64,000 nt of DNA, from the NCBI GenBank assembly GCA_002633005.1, contig NMRA01000199.1, positions 151,457-215,456 on the forward strand, written 5' to 3'. Below the pieces are notes generated by a model, which saw only the letters and a program-made list of their open reading frames with translations, was not told where the DNA came from and did no database searches. Positions 37,401 to 50,541 of the stretch are shown piece after piece. The stretch is from Phoronis australis (lineage: Eukaryota; Phoronida; Phoronidae). The translations under genes and the position numbers were made by a program. Every line of letters begins with the position of its first letter. Within the stretch, counting starts at the first letter, position 1.

Positions 37401-38139
37401 GATAATTGTCCATAAATATATTCATGAGTGATAATAATTCAGTGTTTCTGTACTTAGTACGAACATAGCGACATTATGGCGCTATTCTGTTTTCGCAAGT
37501 ACTATGATTCCGTGTTATGAACATTTATCCAACCAACGCGTATTCTCTACAATATCACAAGAGGGCGCTTTTGCTATTTTTATCGCGAACAATAAGTGCA
37601 AAAAAATACAAAATGCGGAAGTCAAACATCTTGTCAAAGTAGCCAGATGTTTTGCGTCTATTACCTAGTGACCTTGTTTTTCTCAAGAACTAGGGCGAGA
37701 ACTTGGGCGCTAGTCTGTGTAAGCTTGTTTTTTTACCGTATATAATACTGGCTGAAACAGTAAGAAATACCGGAGTACAGCCAAGAAATGAACAACAAGT
37801 TGAAAAGAGTGGACGACATTGGTGAAAAGTATAGGCCACAAATGTGAAAGAACTGTTAGATAAATACGGGTTTACTTGTGTTCGGCTACAACAAAATGTT
37901 GGCGACAGCGATACTTCACTGACCTTAATAGTCAAACATTGTGCCCTTCAGGTACGGGAGAACGATGTGTCAAACAGCAACAGATTGGTTCGACGTAGGA
38001 ATTCAGAAGTGGCGGAATAGTTGAAGGTTTTAGAATAAGTGAATGATCTCAGAAGAACTTCCATATTCAAAAGATTGACCTTGAAATCAAATGAGATAGA
38101 GGGTCTGACGATCGCGAACTAATCATTATTATTATTTTT
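34464..38139. other. Region upstream of the BPI-like gene
   Basis: The missing BPI signal-peptide exon should be in or beyond this stretch. I tested minus-strand donors with a phase-1 requirement and found no convincing candidate. A fragment reading KNGYTPKSLIKVAAHC (minus, near 36330) faintly resembles an ankyrin repeat. Otherwise I see nothing supportable. Confidence 0.5.
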
Positions 38140-38199
38140 AATGTAATATTTACAATGAGGGTAGCCCCATCAGTTCACACTGTTTTCCATGAGGGGCCC
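38140..38199. repeat. Short interspersed repeat segment, copy 2 (other copy at 814)
   Basis: This is the same orientation and word order as 814-870, with a few substitutions. It lies about 260 bases before the left arm of the Penelope-like fragment. Confidence 0.75.
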
Positions 38200-38429
38200 T
38201 TAGTAAAAACATACAAACACAGTAAGACAAACTTACAGAATTACGAAATGAAAGACAATATTTAAATAATCAGTAAAGAATAAGAAATTAACATGGAAAG
38301 ATCGATGAAACGAAATAAAAAAATAAAATATGATAAATAGAAGATAAAGAAAGTAAGACAAGATGATTAACTAAAATAGAAATATACATAATTATATACA
38401 GACGATAAATAATTAAAAAAGTAAGACAT

Positions 38430-38432
38430 AAC

Positions 38433-38460
<28 letters not shown>
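38430..38460. repeat. (TA)n microsatellite
   Basis: This is a run of alternating TA immediately outside the left Penelope arm. A similar run at about 39445-39468 follows the right arm. Confidence 0.95.
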
Positions 38461-38461
<1 letters not shown>

Positions 38462-38464
<3 letters not shown>

Positions 38465-38625
38465 TCACGAAAACAACAACGGTTTTAAAACTTGACATGT
38501 TTCGGTGTCATTTATTAAACACCATCCTCAGAAGTCATAATAAAGTGGCCACCTAGCTAGGCCCAGCAACAAGTAATGAAGCACAGAAACAGTCAGTTAC
38601 AGGGAGTGACAATGAACTAGACCAA
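38462..38625. repeat. Left inverted arm of the Penelope-like fragment
   Basis: It pairs with 39256-39419, with only about two differences visible near the outer end. It begins tgttcacgaaaacaacaacg. Confidence 0.9.
38487..38534 (-). ncRNA. Hammerhead ribozyme motif, left arm (opposite strand)
   Basis: This is the exact reverse-complement counterpart of the right-arm motif. It has the same CTGAGGA core, GGTGT/ACACC helix II and GAAACATGTC end, so the fragment carries two convergently inverted ribozymes. Confidence 0.72.
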
Positions 38626-38628
38626 CCC

Positions 38629-39264
38629 TGTCTATATCGCATTAACAACACTTGGGCTAGATTTGATTCTAATATCAAAGAACTTACAACGAATTTGCAA
38701 AAGAATGGCTATCCCCTAGAATTAGTCAATAGGGTACTGAAAGCAAGACTCCAACGTAACCCTGATGATGTTCATCCTGTAGACAAAACTAACTACAAGT
38801 ACTTTAAAATACCCTATGTTGGGTTTTACGCCAAAATTGCTCAACGAAAACTCAACAAATTGGTGAATGATTACTGTGTGAACTTAAGAGTTGTATTAAC
38901 ATTCAAGTCTCTAAAACTGTCGAGTTTATTTAACCCTAAGGACAAAATTTCTATGGGTCTACGGTCCAAGGTTGTATACAAATTTATCTGTGCTGGATGT
39001 GGCTCCAGTTATATAGGCGAAACTGTTCGCCATTTGAAAACCAGGACCAAGGAACATCTAAATTCTGACAGTAATTCACATGTAAATATTCACCTGCAGA
39101 GCTCCAATCATTGTTATCAGCAGTGCTCTTTCAATGACTTTGCAATAATAGACCAGGCAGTAACAACAAAGGAGCTTAAAATTCGTGAGGCTTTACATAT
39201 CAGTTGGTGCAAGCCCAATCTCAATAGGCAACTGACACACCACAGGTTGTCATTGTTGGTCTAG
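38629..39264 (+). pseudogene. Penelope-like element ORF, C-terminal fragment with GIY-YIG endonuclease domain
   Basis: The open frame starts directly at the end of the left inverted arm (CLYRINNTWARFDSNIKEL) with no start codon. It runs 211 codons to TAG at 39264. The segment KVVYKFICAGCGSSYIGE followed by TVRHLKTRTKEHL is the GIY-YIG nuclease core with its downstream Arg-x-x-x-His/Arg helix. The part before it resembles the end of the PLE reverse transcriptase. The polymerase motifs are absent. It is uninterrupted, suggesting a fairly young insertion. Confidence 0.85.
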
Positions 39265-39419
39265 TTCATTGTCACTCCCTGTAACTGACTGTTTCTGTGC
39301 TTCATTACTTGTTGCTGGGCCTAGCTAGGTGGCCACTTTATTATGACTTCTGAGGATGGTGTTTAATAAATGACACCGAAACATGTCAAGTTTTAAAGCC
39401 GTTGTTGTTTTCGTGAACA
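39256..39419. repeat. Right inverted arm of the Penelope-like fragment
   Basis: This is the reverse complement of 38462-38625. It starts within the last codons of the ORF fragment, so the arm includes the natural 3' end of the coding region. Confidence 0.9.
39345..39392 (+). ncRNA. Hammerhead ribozyme motif, right arm
   Basis: The core reads CTGAGGA (C-U-G-A-N-G-A), then helix II GGTGT/ACACC with a 10-base loop, then GAAAC-AT-GTC. That gives a two-base-pair helix III and cleavage expected after the C at 39387. Helix I is GACTT/AAGTT. All universally conserved core bases are present, in the short type-I form seen in Penelope-like elements. One extra T sits beside helix II. Confidence 0.75.
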
Positions 39420-39444
39420 TATGCTGTTACTTGCTATCATGGAG

Positions 39445-39910
39445 ATATATATATATATATATATATACACACGCACGCATGTATACACATGCACTGTTAT
39501 ATACACACATATATAAACACATATATACATAAACACATACATACATAAATACATACATACATAAATATATACATACATAAATACATACATACATAAATAT
39601 ATACATACATAAATACATACATACATAAATACATGTACATACATAAATATATATATATATATATACATATATAAATACATTCATGCATAAATACATACAC
39701 ACATAAACACATACATACATAAACACATACATACATAAACACATACATACATAAACACATACATACATAAATACATACATAAATGCATACATACATAAAT
39801 ACATACATACATAAATACATACATAAATACATACATACATACATACATAAATACATACATACATAAATACATACATACATACATACATACATACATACAT
39901 ACATACATAA
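39445..39910. repeat. (CATA)n / (ATAC)n tetranucleotide microsatellite, about 0.46 kb
   Basis: Nearly pure acatacataaatacatac repeats with TA-rich interruptions begin about 25 bases beyond the Penelope right arm. The Met-Tyr-Val-Cys frames on the minus strand are translation of this array. Confidence 0.97.
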
Positions 39911-42344
39911 ACTAAGAATTAGTCCGTTCAGGATGAATTTGCGATAGTGTTTGCTCTATAACGACCACAACTGAAAGTTTTATTTATCCTGATTGTGTGA
40001 ACGAGTTGTCATTCCTTGAAAAGTTACCAATGTTTGCATTCCACATTAGAAGTCTTTTGTAAATACTTGTGTGTTATGCTTGTAAAGTACTATGGGGACG
40101 TAGTCCGTATGTACATGTATGTATTATTACCAATGTTCACACTAAATGTATAAATTAGTAACTTTGTTGGAGATACTGATTATCCAGACATGTCGTATCA
40201 GTGTTAAATGTAAGAAAGTCACCATGTTTCCACACTTTTCACAAACTCTAGGATACGTAGATTGAGGTTAAATGAACCGGTTGTAGACACTGGAATTTTA
40301 AACCGCGGAAACCGTTTTAAGCCGTATCACCTCTGCCACACTACTGACAATCTCGTTGGTTTTGCGGGGACTGCAAGCAATCTAAGTGGATCGGAAACCT
40401 TTTAAAGCGGCTATGAATCGACAATTTTTAATTTAGAACGCTTAGCGTTGTGAAATTGGAATCAAATTGTTTCTTATTCAAAATAGAAGGGGCTCTTGGG
40501 CTTGGATAGAACTAATGAATAACTGATTATTGCTTGAAACCGAGCTCTACAAGTTTAGTTGAAACCACCATCATTTTATTCACCGAGCCTGGTCTCTAGC
40601 GTTAGTGAACTAGTATAGATCTTTGCAAGATGAAAATAACTTTTCATCCGAGCAAGGAACAAGTTGAGACCAATACTATAACGGTAAGTAATCCAAATCA
40701 AAAAATAATGCCTTCGACGGAACGCGTGTTTATAGCCGCTTTAAGTAGAATCAGTTATTACCACTCGAATTTAAACTACAGTTGCCTCAAAAATGCTGTA
40801 TTCTTGAGGACTTTTGACCTCTGCGTGCGCACGCGCGCGTGGGTTCGTGTGGGTGTGATTTTCTGTGTTAAACTGCCAATTAGCAAGTAAATGACTGCCA
40901 TGCCACGCTAAGGTTTTCGTGTTTGAGTTCGGACCAGCTATTTAGTAAGCGCTACAATACAGCATTACTACCGGATTCCTAGGTCACGGTATTTTTTTGT
41001 TTCGGCTAACAAAGGGTTGTTATCTCATAAGGTCAAGCTAGCGATTTTAAATACTTTTACGCAGTATCATACGAAAGATTGATTTAAAAATTAAGTGAAC
41101 TAATCAGGTAAATACACGATGATCGTTTTATTTGCTTTCAATTGATACAGATGAATTCGAATTGCCCTTGAACTACGCTCAGCAGCTGCGCGATAACGTT
41201 TATCATATTGTGCAAATAGTCACGAAATACAAGCACCATCCTCGGCAGTATATAAGTGTACAAACCACACGGAGTACCGCTCACACTTACTCGCAATTAG
41301 TATCTCTACGAGTGATAGGAAGTTAACGGTGGTCTACCTTGCGCAGTCACCAAAATGGTCTTGGTCTTGAAAAATTAATATGTGAAATGCAATAATTATA
41401 ATTGACTACTGCACCCAAAGAACATTCAGATGTTCATGTATATGGCGGGGTGTGATGTTACTCGCAGAACATGCATATCGAGATATGATGAAGTACAGCT
41501 GTTGGATACTGCTCAGATGTAGGAGAATGTAAATTGAACTGGAATTCTTCTCTTTGTTATCAGCTGGGTTACACAATGCTTGAGTGATAATGTAACATTC
41601 AGAATAAACACCTATTCAGCATTTCAGTACTGTCCTCCCATAGGTTCCTAGGCCTGTTATTCAATAAAATTTGGTATTGGACCTGAAATTATGGATAAAA
41701 AGTGTAAAACAATTCTACTTGGCTGGTATTGGAAATGCCTTGTACACGCACGTGTAGTTAAGCTTAAAATTTTATCGTTTTTATGTTTTCCGAAAGAAGG
41801 CGCTGGACATCTACATGATCAAGTCAAATTTCTTAATTTCATTTGCGGCGTAGAATAAACACTAATACAAAGAGCATAAAATCGTTATTGTGTGGGATTG
41901 GTTTGAACCCGTTCTTAAATTGTTAAATGGTTAGACAAATATTGTGTATTGGTCTGAATAAAATGTATATCCGGCGGCTTGAATACGGTTGATCGATACA
42001 GCACTTAGTTGAGTAACCTTGTAAACAGTACTCTAATTATGCTGTTAACAATGTTATTGAGACAATGATGTCTGAGTAAATGTCTAATAAACTCCCTCAA
42101 CATGTCTTTGAGGAGGGTCTATTTCATGTCAAATTTAACTGAAGTTAAAAAGATAGTAAGTTATGTAAATAAATAAATAAATAAATTTTTGAAACTGATG
42201 TTTGTCAAACCAGCAATTCAAATACAGGCATAGCGTCTTAATGTTTTGGAATAAAAAAGAAAGGAGAAATCGCACAAATAGTCAAAATTGAAATGCAGCT
42301 GATTGTTTAAGGTTTTGTTACAGTTTCGTAAAATAAATGTTCGT
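39911..42344. other. Intergenic, no recognised gene
   Basis: This is AT-rich unique sequence. A plus-strand ATG at 40630 is followed by 18 codons ending at a good donor (GTAAGT, 40684), but nothing identifies it. A (TAAA)n run occurs near 42165. Confidence 0.5.
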
Positions 42345-42660
42345 TAATCATGCGCCCACCCAGCCCAAAATATAAGGGGCTCGAATTTTTCAGCATGTGG
42401 ACCTTTTATTGAAAAAAACGGGGACTAAAATAAAAAAACGGGGTACTGCGTTCAGACCTATGAATTATGCATTCGCGCCGAACTCCTGTGGAATTTTGTC
42501 TCGTTTTCTCGGTCTTTTTGTTTCTCTGAGGCGGACCTTTTTGCCCACTTCACCAAATGGGGGGATCGTTCAAGTCTTCCGAGCCCCCCCCCCTGGGTGC
42601 GCGCATATTAATGCTCATGGAATTACAACTCTGATTTTTGCCCAAATCGATTGCGAAAAG
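42345..42660 (+). repeat. Interspersed repeat, copy B (other copy at 26391 on minus strand)
   Basis: See the copy at 26391-26750. The two are about 300 bases long, in opposite orientation, and both include a C9-C10 homopolymer. No coding potential is evident. Confidence 0.85.
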
Positions 42661-45600
42661 CTCTTAAACATCTAAAATCTTTTCTTATGTATCCATACGG
42701 TAGAAAACCACACAAAACAGAGATAATGATGATCGCGCTATTATATCGTTCGTTTTTAAAGTAGAAAAAACCAAATTCACTTTACTTCACTTCCATCCCT
42801 GCCGACAGGTAACCTCAGCACTGTACCATGATCTGATTAAACCATTGTTCTCCGTGAAAACATCGTTTTAAATGCTTCCTGTAAACCTAGAATTATTTTC
42901 TCAATAAATATGAAACAGGCGCGTGCATCATTCCCCATCCGTTCGAGTCCTTTCCGATTTTTTTTCTTAGTTATTCTCTTTAAACGTGTGACTAGGTCTC
43001 ATTTTGGTTTGCGGTTACATTCGATGCATGTACAAGGGTTCAGTTTCAGGAATTATGTCTTTGCAACACGAAGAATGACATTTCCTATTACTACGCTTCA
43101 CGCCGACGTCCAGGCCATTTTTCGTCGCAGCGTGGAATATGTGCCCACTAACAGCTTTGTATTGGTACGAAACTACCGACTTTTACACCAACATATTTCT
43201 TTTTACATGAAATTTTAGGAATAATTATATTTTTTCACACTCTTATTGACACACATTATAAAAACAATTCAATTATTTTGTAATTTGAAGTTTCTTTACA
43301 CATTGAAGTCTCGTAAGTAAAATGATACACAAATAAATTGTTTATAAGGTATCACGGTTTGCTGAATGCCGAATGTAAATGCAATCACGAGAGCATTTTT
43401 TGTTTTGAGCTCACGTCGAGTAAGGGGAGCCTTATGCGGCGTTTGTTTCGTTATGTTTTAAAGTTGCGGGCGAAATTAACTTGATTTCTATCGAACTAAT
43501 CACAGGGTAGTTCGCTTTCGTTGTGGAATATTTTTTTCATAAAACACACCAACATTTTTTTAGTTGCATGTTTAAAGTTTCACGCGAAATGATGTCAGCC
43601 TTGACCAGCCTAAGTAGGAACTGATTCGAATCAAGGTTGAATTTCCTAGTTAAATCAGACTATAAGTTTAGAGAAATTCTTGAAATTTCGCAGTTCCGCA
43701 TGATAAAAAGATAATCTTAGCAGAAATGTTTGTATTTCAAAGGTAAGATCTTAGAAAAATATAGTCGAATATGCGTACAGGAATTTTATGCAGAAAGGCC
43801 CATATTTAGATACGCTCAGTGGACGTATCAATACGCATATACTCATAGGGCATTTATGTTAGAAAATCCCCCTAAAACCTTCCTCAGTTTCATAGGAAAT
43901 GGACACCAAAATCGTAACTAATGTAATTTTTCGACAATAAATTCCTACTTGTGGAGACAATCGTAGATCGATGTGTTGCGTAATTACTTTTGGGGTTTAA
44001 CTTTGAGCGCCCTCTACAGCCGAGCGTATATTCGTCACTTCCAAATATACGCAATGGTGTATATTTAGATTTGACATTTGGTCTCTATACTGATATTTCC
44101 AAGTAAGCGCCCTGGGCTTGTCTGCTATAAGGTGTTAGTGTTCATGTAATATATTCTGACGAAACGTTTTGAAGTTAAACAACAAAGACAAATTCAATAA
44201 CAAAATAAAATGTATCTGGAAAACACCAATGAGCTATACGAAAACACAAATTAACATCTTTCCCTGTAAAAGAAAATATTTTCTTACAGCTTTTCCCTTA
44301 ATTCAGTCTCTGACGTGGCGTATTGATAAGCCGTAAATGAGTGATCAAAGAAAGTTAAAAAGATGTCTAGGAAGCTGTAATATGATTGTACAGATTCGCT
44401 CTATTAGATGCAGACAATCGCAGCGGTAAAGGTTCCGAAACGGATATCCCGAGACCATTTTAAATTCTAGTCAATGCAAGAGAAATAAAAGTGATGATCA
44501 TTAGCCTTTATTGTTTTGGTGCGTGATGATTACAAGATTTCGTACATATTTTCTGAAGTCACAGTTTGCCTCGTTTTCAGTATTTGTTGTAGTCATACGA
44601 AAATGACGTCATCAAGTAACATCCGGTTATGGTAGGGTCCCGTGTGGCCACATATGGTCACGCGGTTATCGTGTTCATTCTTTGGATAATGCAAACATTA
44701 TTAGGCTGTAAAGCGTAAAGTTGTGACTGTTCACTGTCATTCAAGAATGTAATTTTACGCAAAAATGTTCTTCATCGCACTTTTGATGTGGCCAAGGACA
44801 AGCACCACCAAATGCATTGTGTGAATTACAATCTTAACATTGTTTGGTCATTCTGCAGTGTTCACCTTTTAAGTGTGCAGTTTCCTCATTAATGATGATT
44901 TTATGTAAAAAACGAAATGTCTGGACTCTGGATAAAGTGTTGTAAATATGACATCGTTCGCTAAAGCACTTGCTATTTGTCTTCTTGTAATCTTTACATC
45001 CTTCTAAACTTAGGTGCTTTAGCCATTTTGCGAAATTACATAGATGACTTCCAATAATATACTCTTTTAAAAATATTGGGAATGTGTTCTATTTAAATTT
45101 CGTATATGTAGTAAAAATGCAACTATAATAAAAACAGAAAAGCAGTCAATGTTTGAAGTTGTTTTAATGGATACGCATGCGTCTACTTCAAATGATCGAG
45201 AGAACGGAAATAACATGCGCCTAAAGAGCTTTTGCGGTCTAAAACTCAAAGTGCTCAGTACTGTGAAGCAAAGTCCTCGTTTTAGTTTGAAAGACTTCAC
45301 CTAACGGGTTTTTGTTATTCTCGATATATCGGACTTCCAAATAGTCCTAGCAAAGCGTTAGAAACACAAGAAAACAGGATTTAAGCACTCAAACATAGGC
45401 ACTTCAAATTGCACGGGAAGTAAGCGTTTCGCGCCATATTGTGTCACCACGAGCAAACAGCCTGAAACAAAGATAGAAGTTTTGAACATTTGCCAGTACC
45501 CGAAATAGAAGTTTGTATCTGGTGATTGTACCAGAATACTGTATATTGAATAGAACACCAACGTCTGCGTGCGCACGTTGTTCGTAGCTAGCTGAGGAAT

Positions 45601-48600
45601 CTTTAGTTGACGTAGACGAAATTCAAGCAATAGGCTTAACCGTTCATTACATTTGGCAATTGATCACTTCTATCTGTTCAGAGTGATGCTTTTAATATAT
45701 TGTATGAAGCAAAATTTACATTTGTCACGGTTCAAGGTATGCATAGACAAACCGCGGTCTTAAAGTGTGATACACTGTCTTTAGAGTTCTTCAATCTCGA
45801 AAACAGTTCTTTATTAAAACTATGACACTTTTTATAAACTGCGTAAAATATTTTTAAAGTCTGTTCAGGTCAAGTTATACACTGACTATTATCTTAGGAT
45901 ATGTCGCTTCACACAAGTGTCGAATGTTCCGATTAAATTTTGCTACGGTTACCAAACTATTGAGTCGTTAAACAAGACAAGATGCACTTCTTGTTTTCTA
46001 TAATATACTGTGATAGGAATGGTGCTCAAAGGTGTTATTTTTGGCTTGATAAACCACTTCAGTCGATCTTGTTTTGAAGTTGGCCATGTTAACCGAACCA
46101 GCGCTTAATATAACTAGAACCCACGCCCATTTTTTGGTTGATTGTTTGATGTTTCTCAGTATACAGCTGAACGGAAAGACTTAAATGTATGTCGTTTATT
46201 TTCTTTTTATTAATTGAAAACTTATAATGGGCTTGAAAAACTCACACATAGCACTACATACTTAAACATAAAAGAGAAAATTACTATCCTCTGCGTATAC
46301 TACATGTACGTCTGTAACTACCAATTTATTATGAAATTTTTAACTAATTACGACCGGTATAATATGTATATGTTTACAAGAAGTTAACTTCAACGTCGTT
46401 GTCTTTGCTTAACATGATCACTTGTGCAGTCCGTAATTCGTTGTTTTTTATTCACTCTCAGAAAATACAAGTGTATGTCACGTGACATATTTTCAAAGCT
46501 TTCAATAGACACTACGAGTAATTTATGAATATTTTTCGAATACAAGTGCAATAAAGTGTGATTTTTCAATATTGGTTCTTCTGCAAATATGCATGGAAAT
46601 GGGAGCCACTCACGCACAAATAATTTTCACTTTATCCATTTGTTTAAGTGTTCTCCCTGCTATTACCTGTACTCGTGAAGTGGGCGCTATTAGCTCAACC
46701 CTACCGCGCCAAGTAACTTACAAAACCTCGCGGTCTGTCGTCAAAAGCAAGCCAATGGCAAGCCACTCCGCTTGTTTAGCAAGACGTTGGAACCAACGGG
46801 CTAACGGCATTGTTCCATTAACGTAAAGTGGTTGAGAACTTACTCTTATCGAACCAGGGAGGCGTAAAGAAGTGGTGGAATGCATACGCAGCCGACCATC
46901 TCTGCTGTTTTGCGTCTGCAACAACACTCCCCGGGTGGCACGGCTGGCGCTGGCTCTAAACTGGCCGTGCAAGTCAGTAGCAAGTTAAGTGTGAATTAGG
47001 GCGGCCGAGGGGAGGAGCGGGGCGACTTGGATTTCCTATTTCGTTTGCACGTCACCCAACTTGAAGGTTGCAGATTCAAACCGCAACCGGAACAAACAAA
47101 ATTCCCAACTTGGGGCCGATTAAAACGGACTGTGTCTGACAGGTGACAAGATATTAGAGTTTTACCTACACCCATTGTCAAAGAAAGCCACGCCCCCGAT
47201 GTGTAGTAGCACGAGAAAAACTTGTTCTCGCCTACGGTTGCGTTGACATTATCCTCCATAGCGTTATTTTCACATAAAGCAAGGCGAGGGAAACGTTTTC
47301 TTTATTGAGGTGAAACAAAGAAGGAGATGTGAACGCACCTCCCCTTCCGTGAACAGCAATTTCTATTTCGCCTCCCCGAAACCAGTTTCTTTTTCAACAG
47401 ATATTTCTTTTGAACGCTTTAGTGGGTGGCTATGCCCCACGATTTTATGGTTGGCGCTTGCTCTTCTCCCCTTATTCCAACCCTCATGCCTTTCAAGCAC
47501 CCTATTTCTGTTATAAAAGGCAAATTGCTTTGGCCGTAAACAGCAATTCTTTTCAATCTTTGACAACAGGAGGCACATGACGCTCAAATCTATCGGGACT
47601 TTGTTTTTATCATAGCCGTGCAATTGCGTTTGGTGAGAAAAAAGTTGGTTCATAGACACGGCATTGCGGCACTTGCAAAAGACAGTTACTTGAAACGCCT
47701 GTGTGGTCCTTGGACATTACCTATCTTGAATTATATATTTATCAAGGTACGATACATGCATGTGGTTACAGCCTCCCGTGTCAAATTTTTTTATGTAATT
47801 CGTTGTGTCATGTGTGTTAGCGTTCACAAGAATTAATCGCAAATTTGTGGTTCACGTGATGCGTAGCAGGGTTTTACAGTTGTTAGCACTGGTGGGGAAA
47901 GTTTAGAGCAAGTGTTATAAATATAAAATTTATTTGAAACGAAATTTGGCAATGCAAAGTATGGCATTCACAGTCTTTCGCCGTAACTTTTGAAAAGCGA
48001 TTCACGACTAACAAGTGACTCAAATACTCTTATCTGTATATCGTTCTCAATTCATCAAAGCCACAGCTTAAAAATCCATATTCATTTAGCTCGGATAAAA
48101 TGCCAACAAAACAAATTGTGCGTTGGATTGCCGTTTCCGACTCACAGCCGAAGAAATATTACACGCTTTTTACTCTTGACGTCTTTTGATTAATTCGACC
48201 GTCTTCATAAAAAGAAACTTTTCAATTGGGTCTGATAATAGTATATTACCATTTCAATCGAGTGTGTCACGACGCATTGTCTGTTTTACAACACTTTTGA
48301 TGGGTGACACTCGGATAAGAAATGACAGCGCGGTAGCATTATTTGTCACCGGTTACGAGAAACTAATAATAAATTACCTAAGTTTTTGTACACGCTGAAG
48401 TTGTGCGGTTACCGGAGTGACACTAATGTACCACTAAAATGAATTATCGCCCCGTGTTAACATATTCGATGTCCTAAAAGTGCCCCTTAAGTGTTATTGA
48501 GTTCGAATTAACTTTAAAAAGTTTCGAATACAACGAGGTTACAACTCTCTTCGGTTAATGGATGTTTCAGGTGGCCATCTTCATATGCAGATTGAAAAAA

Positions 48601-50494
48601 ACGGAGCAATACGTGCTAACGGCAGCCGACGCTTGGGGTAACTTTTGACGCACAGCTGTGTCTGACGTTACTAATATCTTGTATGCATAATATAATGGTA
48701 AGTATATAATAACAGAATTACTATAAATCAATTTCAACGCATTGGATGTACACTCTGTGTTTTGGAAAACATTTTTGGAGCGCCGTTTGGCTACTGTTTC
48801 GTGAAAAATTCGTCAACGAATTGTAATGCAAACTGCATGTACGCAGTTCAGTAGACATTTTGAAAATACGGCCTTCAAAACAAACCGATGTATCGGAAAC
48901 ATATTCCAGGCTGACTTCATGCGAAAATAATTAATTTCTAAAATTTCAAATAACTTGAGAGGTGGAATTAGCGAAATAATAATTGTATTGTGAGTACCTT
49001 TTAGGTGAGTATCATTGTTACAATTCAACGAAAATGTGTTAAAACAACACCTGTGTCAAGCCGACGATGTGTCTGGGTCTCAAACTGGATATATTCGGCT
49101 GGGTGCAAAAAGTTACCGTAATTGATAGCATTCCGTAAGAGACGTCAAAAACAGGAAGCATAGGAACTTGCAAATTAAGTGCCACATAACATTTAAAAAG
49201 CATTGCACCGGTGTGAACAAATGCTACACTTGCTGTGGTCATGAAATATAAAGTTATGTCGTTAGATGAATATTATGCGTTTTAAATACAACTGCAGGTT
49301 GGCGTATACCTTAATTCCTGCATTCGTTCTTTGTATCTTTTATCGTTTTCAAGGCAGGGGTTTGTGAATGTTTCATTTCAGTCATTTTCCATTGTGATCT
49401 CCTTTTCTCTTAATTAACATTAATGTTTTGACGCTATTATTTCAAACACAACAAATTTTGCCCAATACATTTATCTTGTCACAAGAGAGCGTGTGACGCT
49501 CTCTAGATAAATTAAGATAAAGTCGAAACATGTTTACCTTCCCTATCGTTTGCAACTCTCAGGCTTCAGATAACGAGGTGCGGAAGTGAACCCAATCAAC
49601 GATACACAAGCGTATATCCTCCGTGTATTTACTCAACACAAACCGATGAACGGACGGAACCAGAAACGAGTACCCCATCTAGGGCGTAGTGAGTGAAAAC
49701 GCTAACTAACAGTACAAACAATAGGTTGTCACGCTTTATTACAACAGTTAGTATCAATCAAGATATTAGTTTTCTTAAAAAAGACAATATGCGCCAACAT
49801 ATCAATTAAAGCAAACAGTCAAACTGTGGGAAAAGTTTATGTTTTATTGACTTTGTGAAACAGATAGAGATTGTGACTTCAGGTGGATCGATAGCACTCC
49901 GCAAGTGTTGGAGGCTGGATGAGCTTTTGCAGAACGGAACATGATCGCAGATTAGAACCTTTGCAAGGTAAATTTTTGTCCCACTTTTCATGACGACGCT
50001 TTGGCACTAGGCTGGGGCGTGTTCCGTGAAACACGGCACTTACGAGGCACGTGCGGCAAGAAATCTTGACTTACCAAACGGAAAATATTGAAATTATTCA
50101 CATTTCTTCCCATTAGCCTCGCTCAGTGTGATATCAACGGAAGAGAGACAAAAAATCTGCTTCGCTACCCGATGACTAATAGTTTCATGAGTGTTGATTT
50201 TGATGGCACAGGTTCAAACCTTGGCCACCAGAGGGATGGTGTTTCGTGATGATTGGCATTTGGAGAAAGTCAAAGAAGGTGGACGGACTGCCGACCGAGT
50301 TGACCATGGTTGCCTCCTCAGTTTGGCGGTCAGTCGTAAGATAGATGGTAGGTGGTTCATTGTCTGAGCTCTCCTCCATTTAGAGAGACACAGCTTTAAT
50401 CGCTGGGTCAGTATTAAAGACTACCAGCCAAATCGTGGCCAGACAATGTCCATATATAGACGCTGAGGTTGGTCAGTAGTGAAATATATCAAAT
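42661..50494. other. Intergenic, no recognised gene
   Basis: The sequence is mostly AT-rich. A more GC-rich patch lies at 46680-47250 with an 84-codon minus-strand frame ending near a donor (46714), but it has no recognisable domain. The remaining open frames look random. Part of this region may be regulatory territory of the homeobox gene (inference). Confidence 0.45.
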
Positions 50495-50541
50495 ATAAAC
50501 ACAGAAAAATCAGTTAAAGTTCCTGATTTTTCTGTGTTTAT
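50495..50541. repeat. Perfect 19-bp inverted repeat with 9-base loop
   Basis: Arms 50495-50513 (ataaacacagaaaaatcag) and 50523-50541 are perfect reverse complements around ttaaagttc. Imperfect pairing extends outward. Confidence 0.92.

Larger units (their letters stand above)
38462..39419 (+). mobile_element. Penelope-like retroelement fragment flanked by inverted repeats with hammerhead ribozymes
   Basis: A GIY-YIG-bearing C-terminal ORF fragment (38629-39264) is bracketed by inverted arms of about 160 bases (38462-38625 and 39256-39419) that match almost perfectly. Each arm contains a hammerhead ribozyme motif, a known hallmark of Penelope-like elements. The reverse transcriptase is missing, so this copy is 5'-truncated and immobile. 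TA-rich microsatellites adjoin both ends. Confidence 0.87.

Noticed and set aside
39393-39908. ORFs of up to 157 codons made of Met-Tyr-Val-Cys-Ile repeats
   Set aside because: These are translations of the CATA tetranucleotide microsatellite.
40630-40683. Plus-strand ATG and 18 codons ending at GTAAGT
   Set aside because: A single good donor is expected by chance; no downstream exon or similarity was found.
46718-46972. 84-codon minus ORF in a GC-richer patch, ending near a donor site
   Set aside because: It was considered as the missing BPI signal exon, but the donor phase is 2 rather than 1 and it is not signal-peptide-like at the start.
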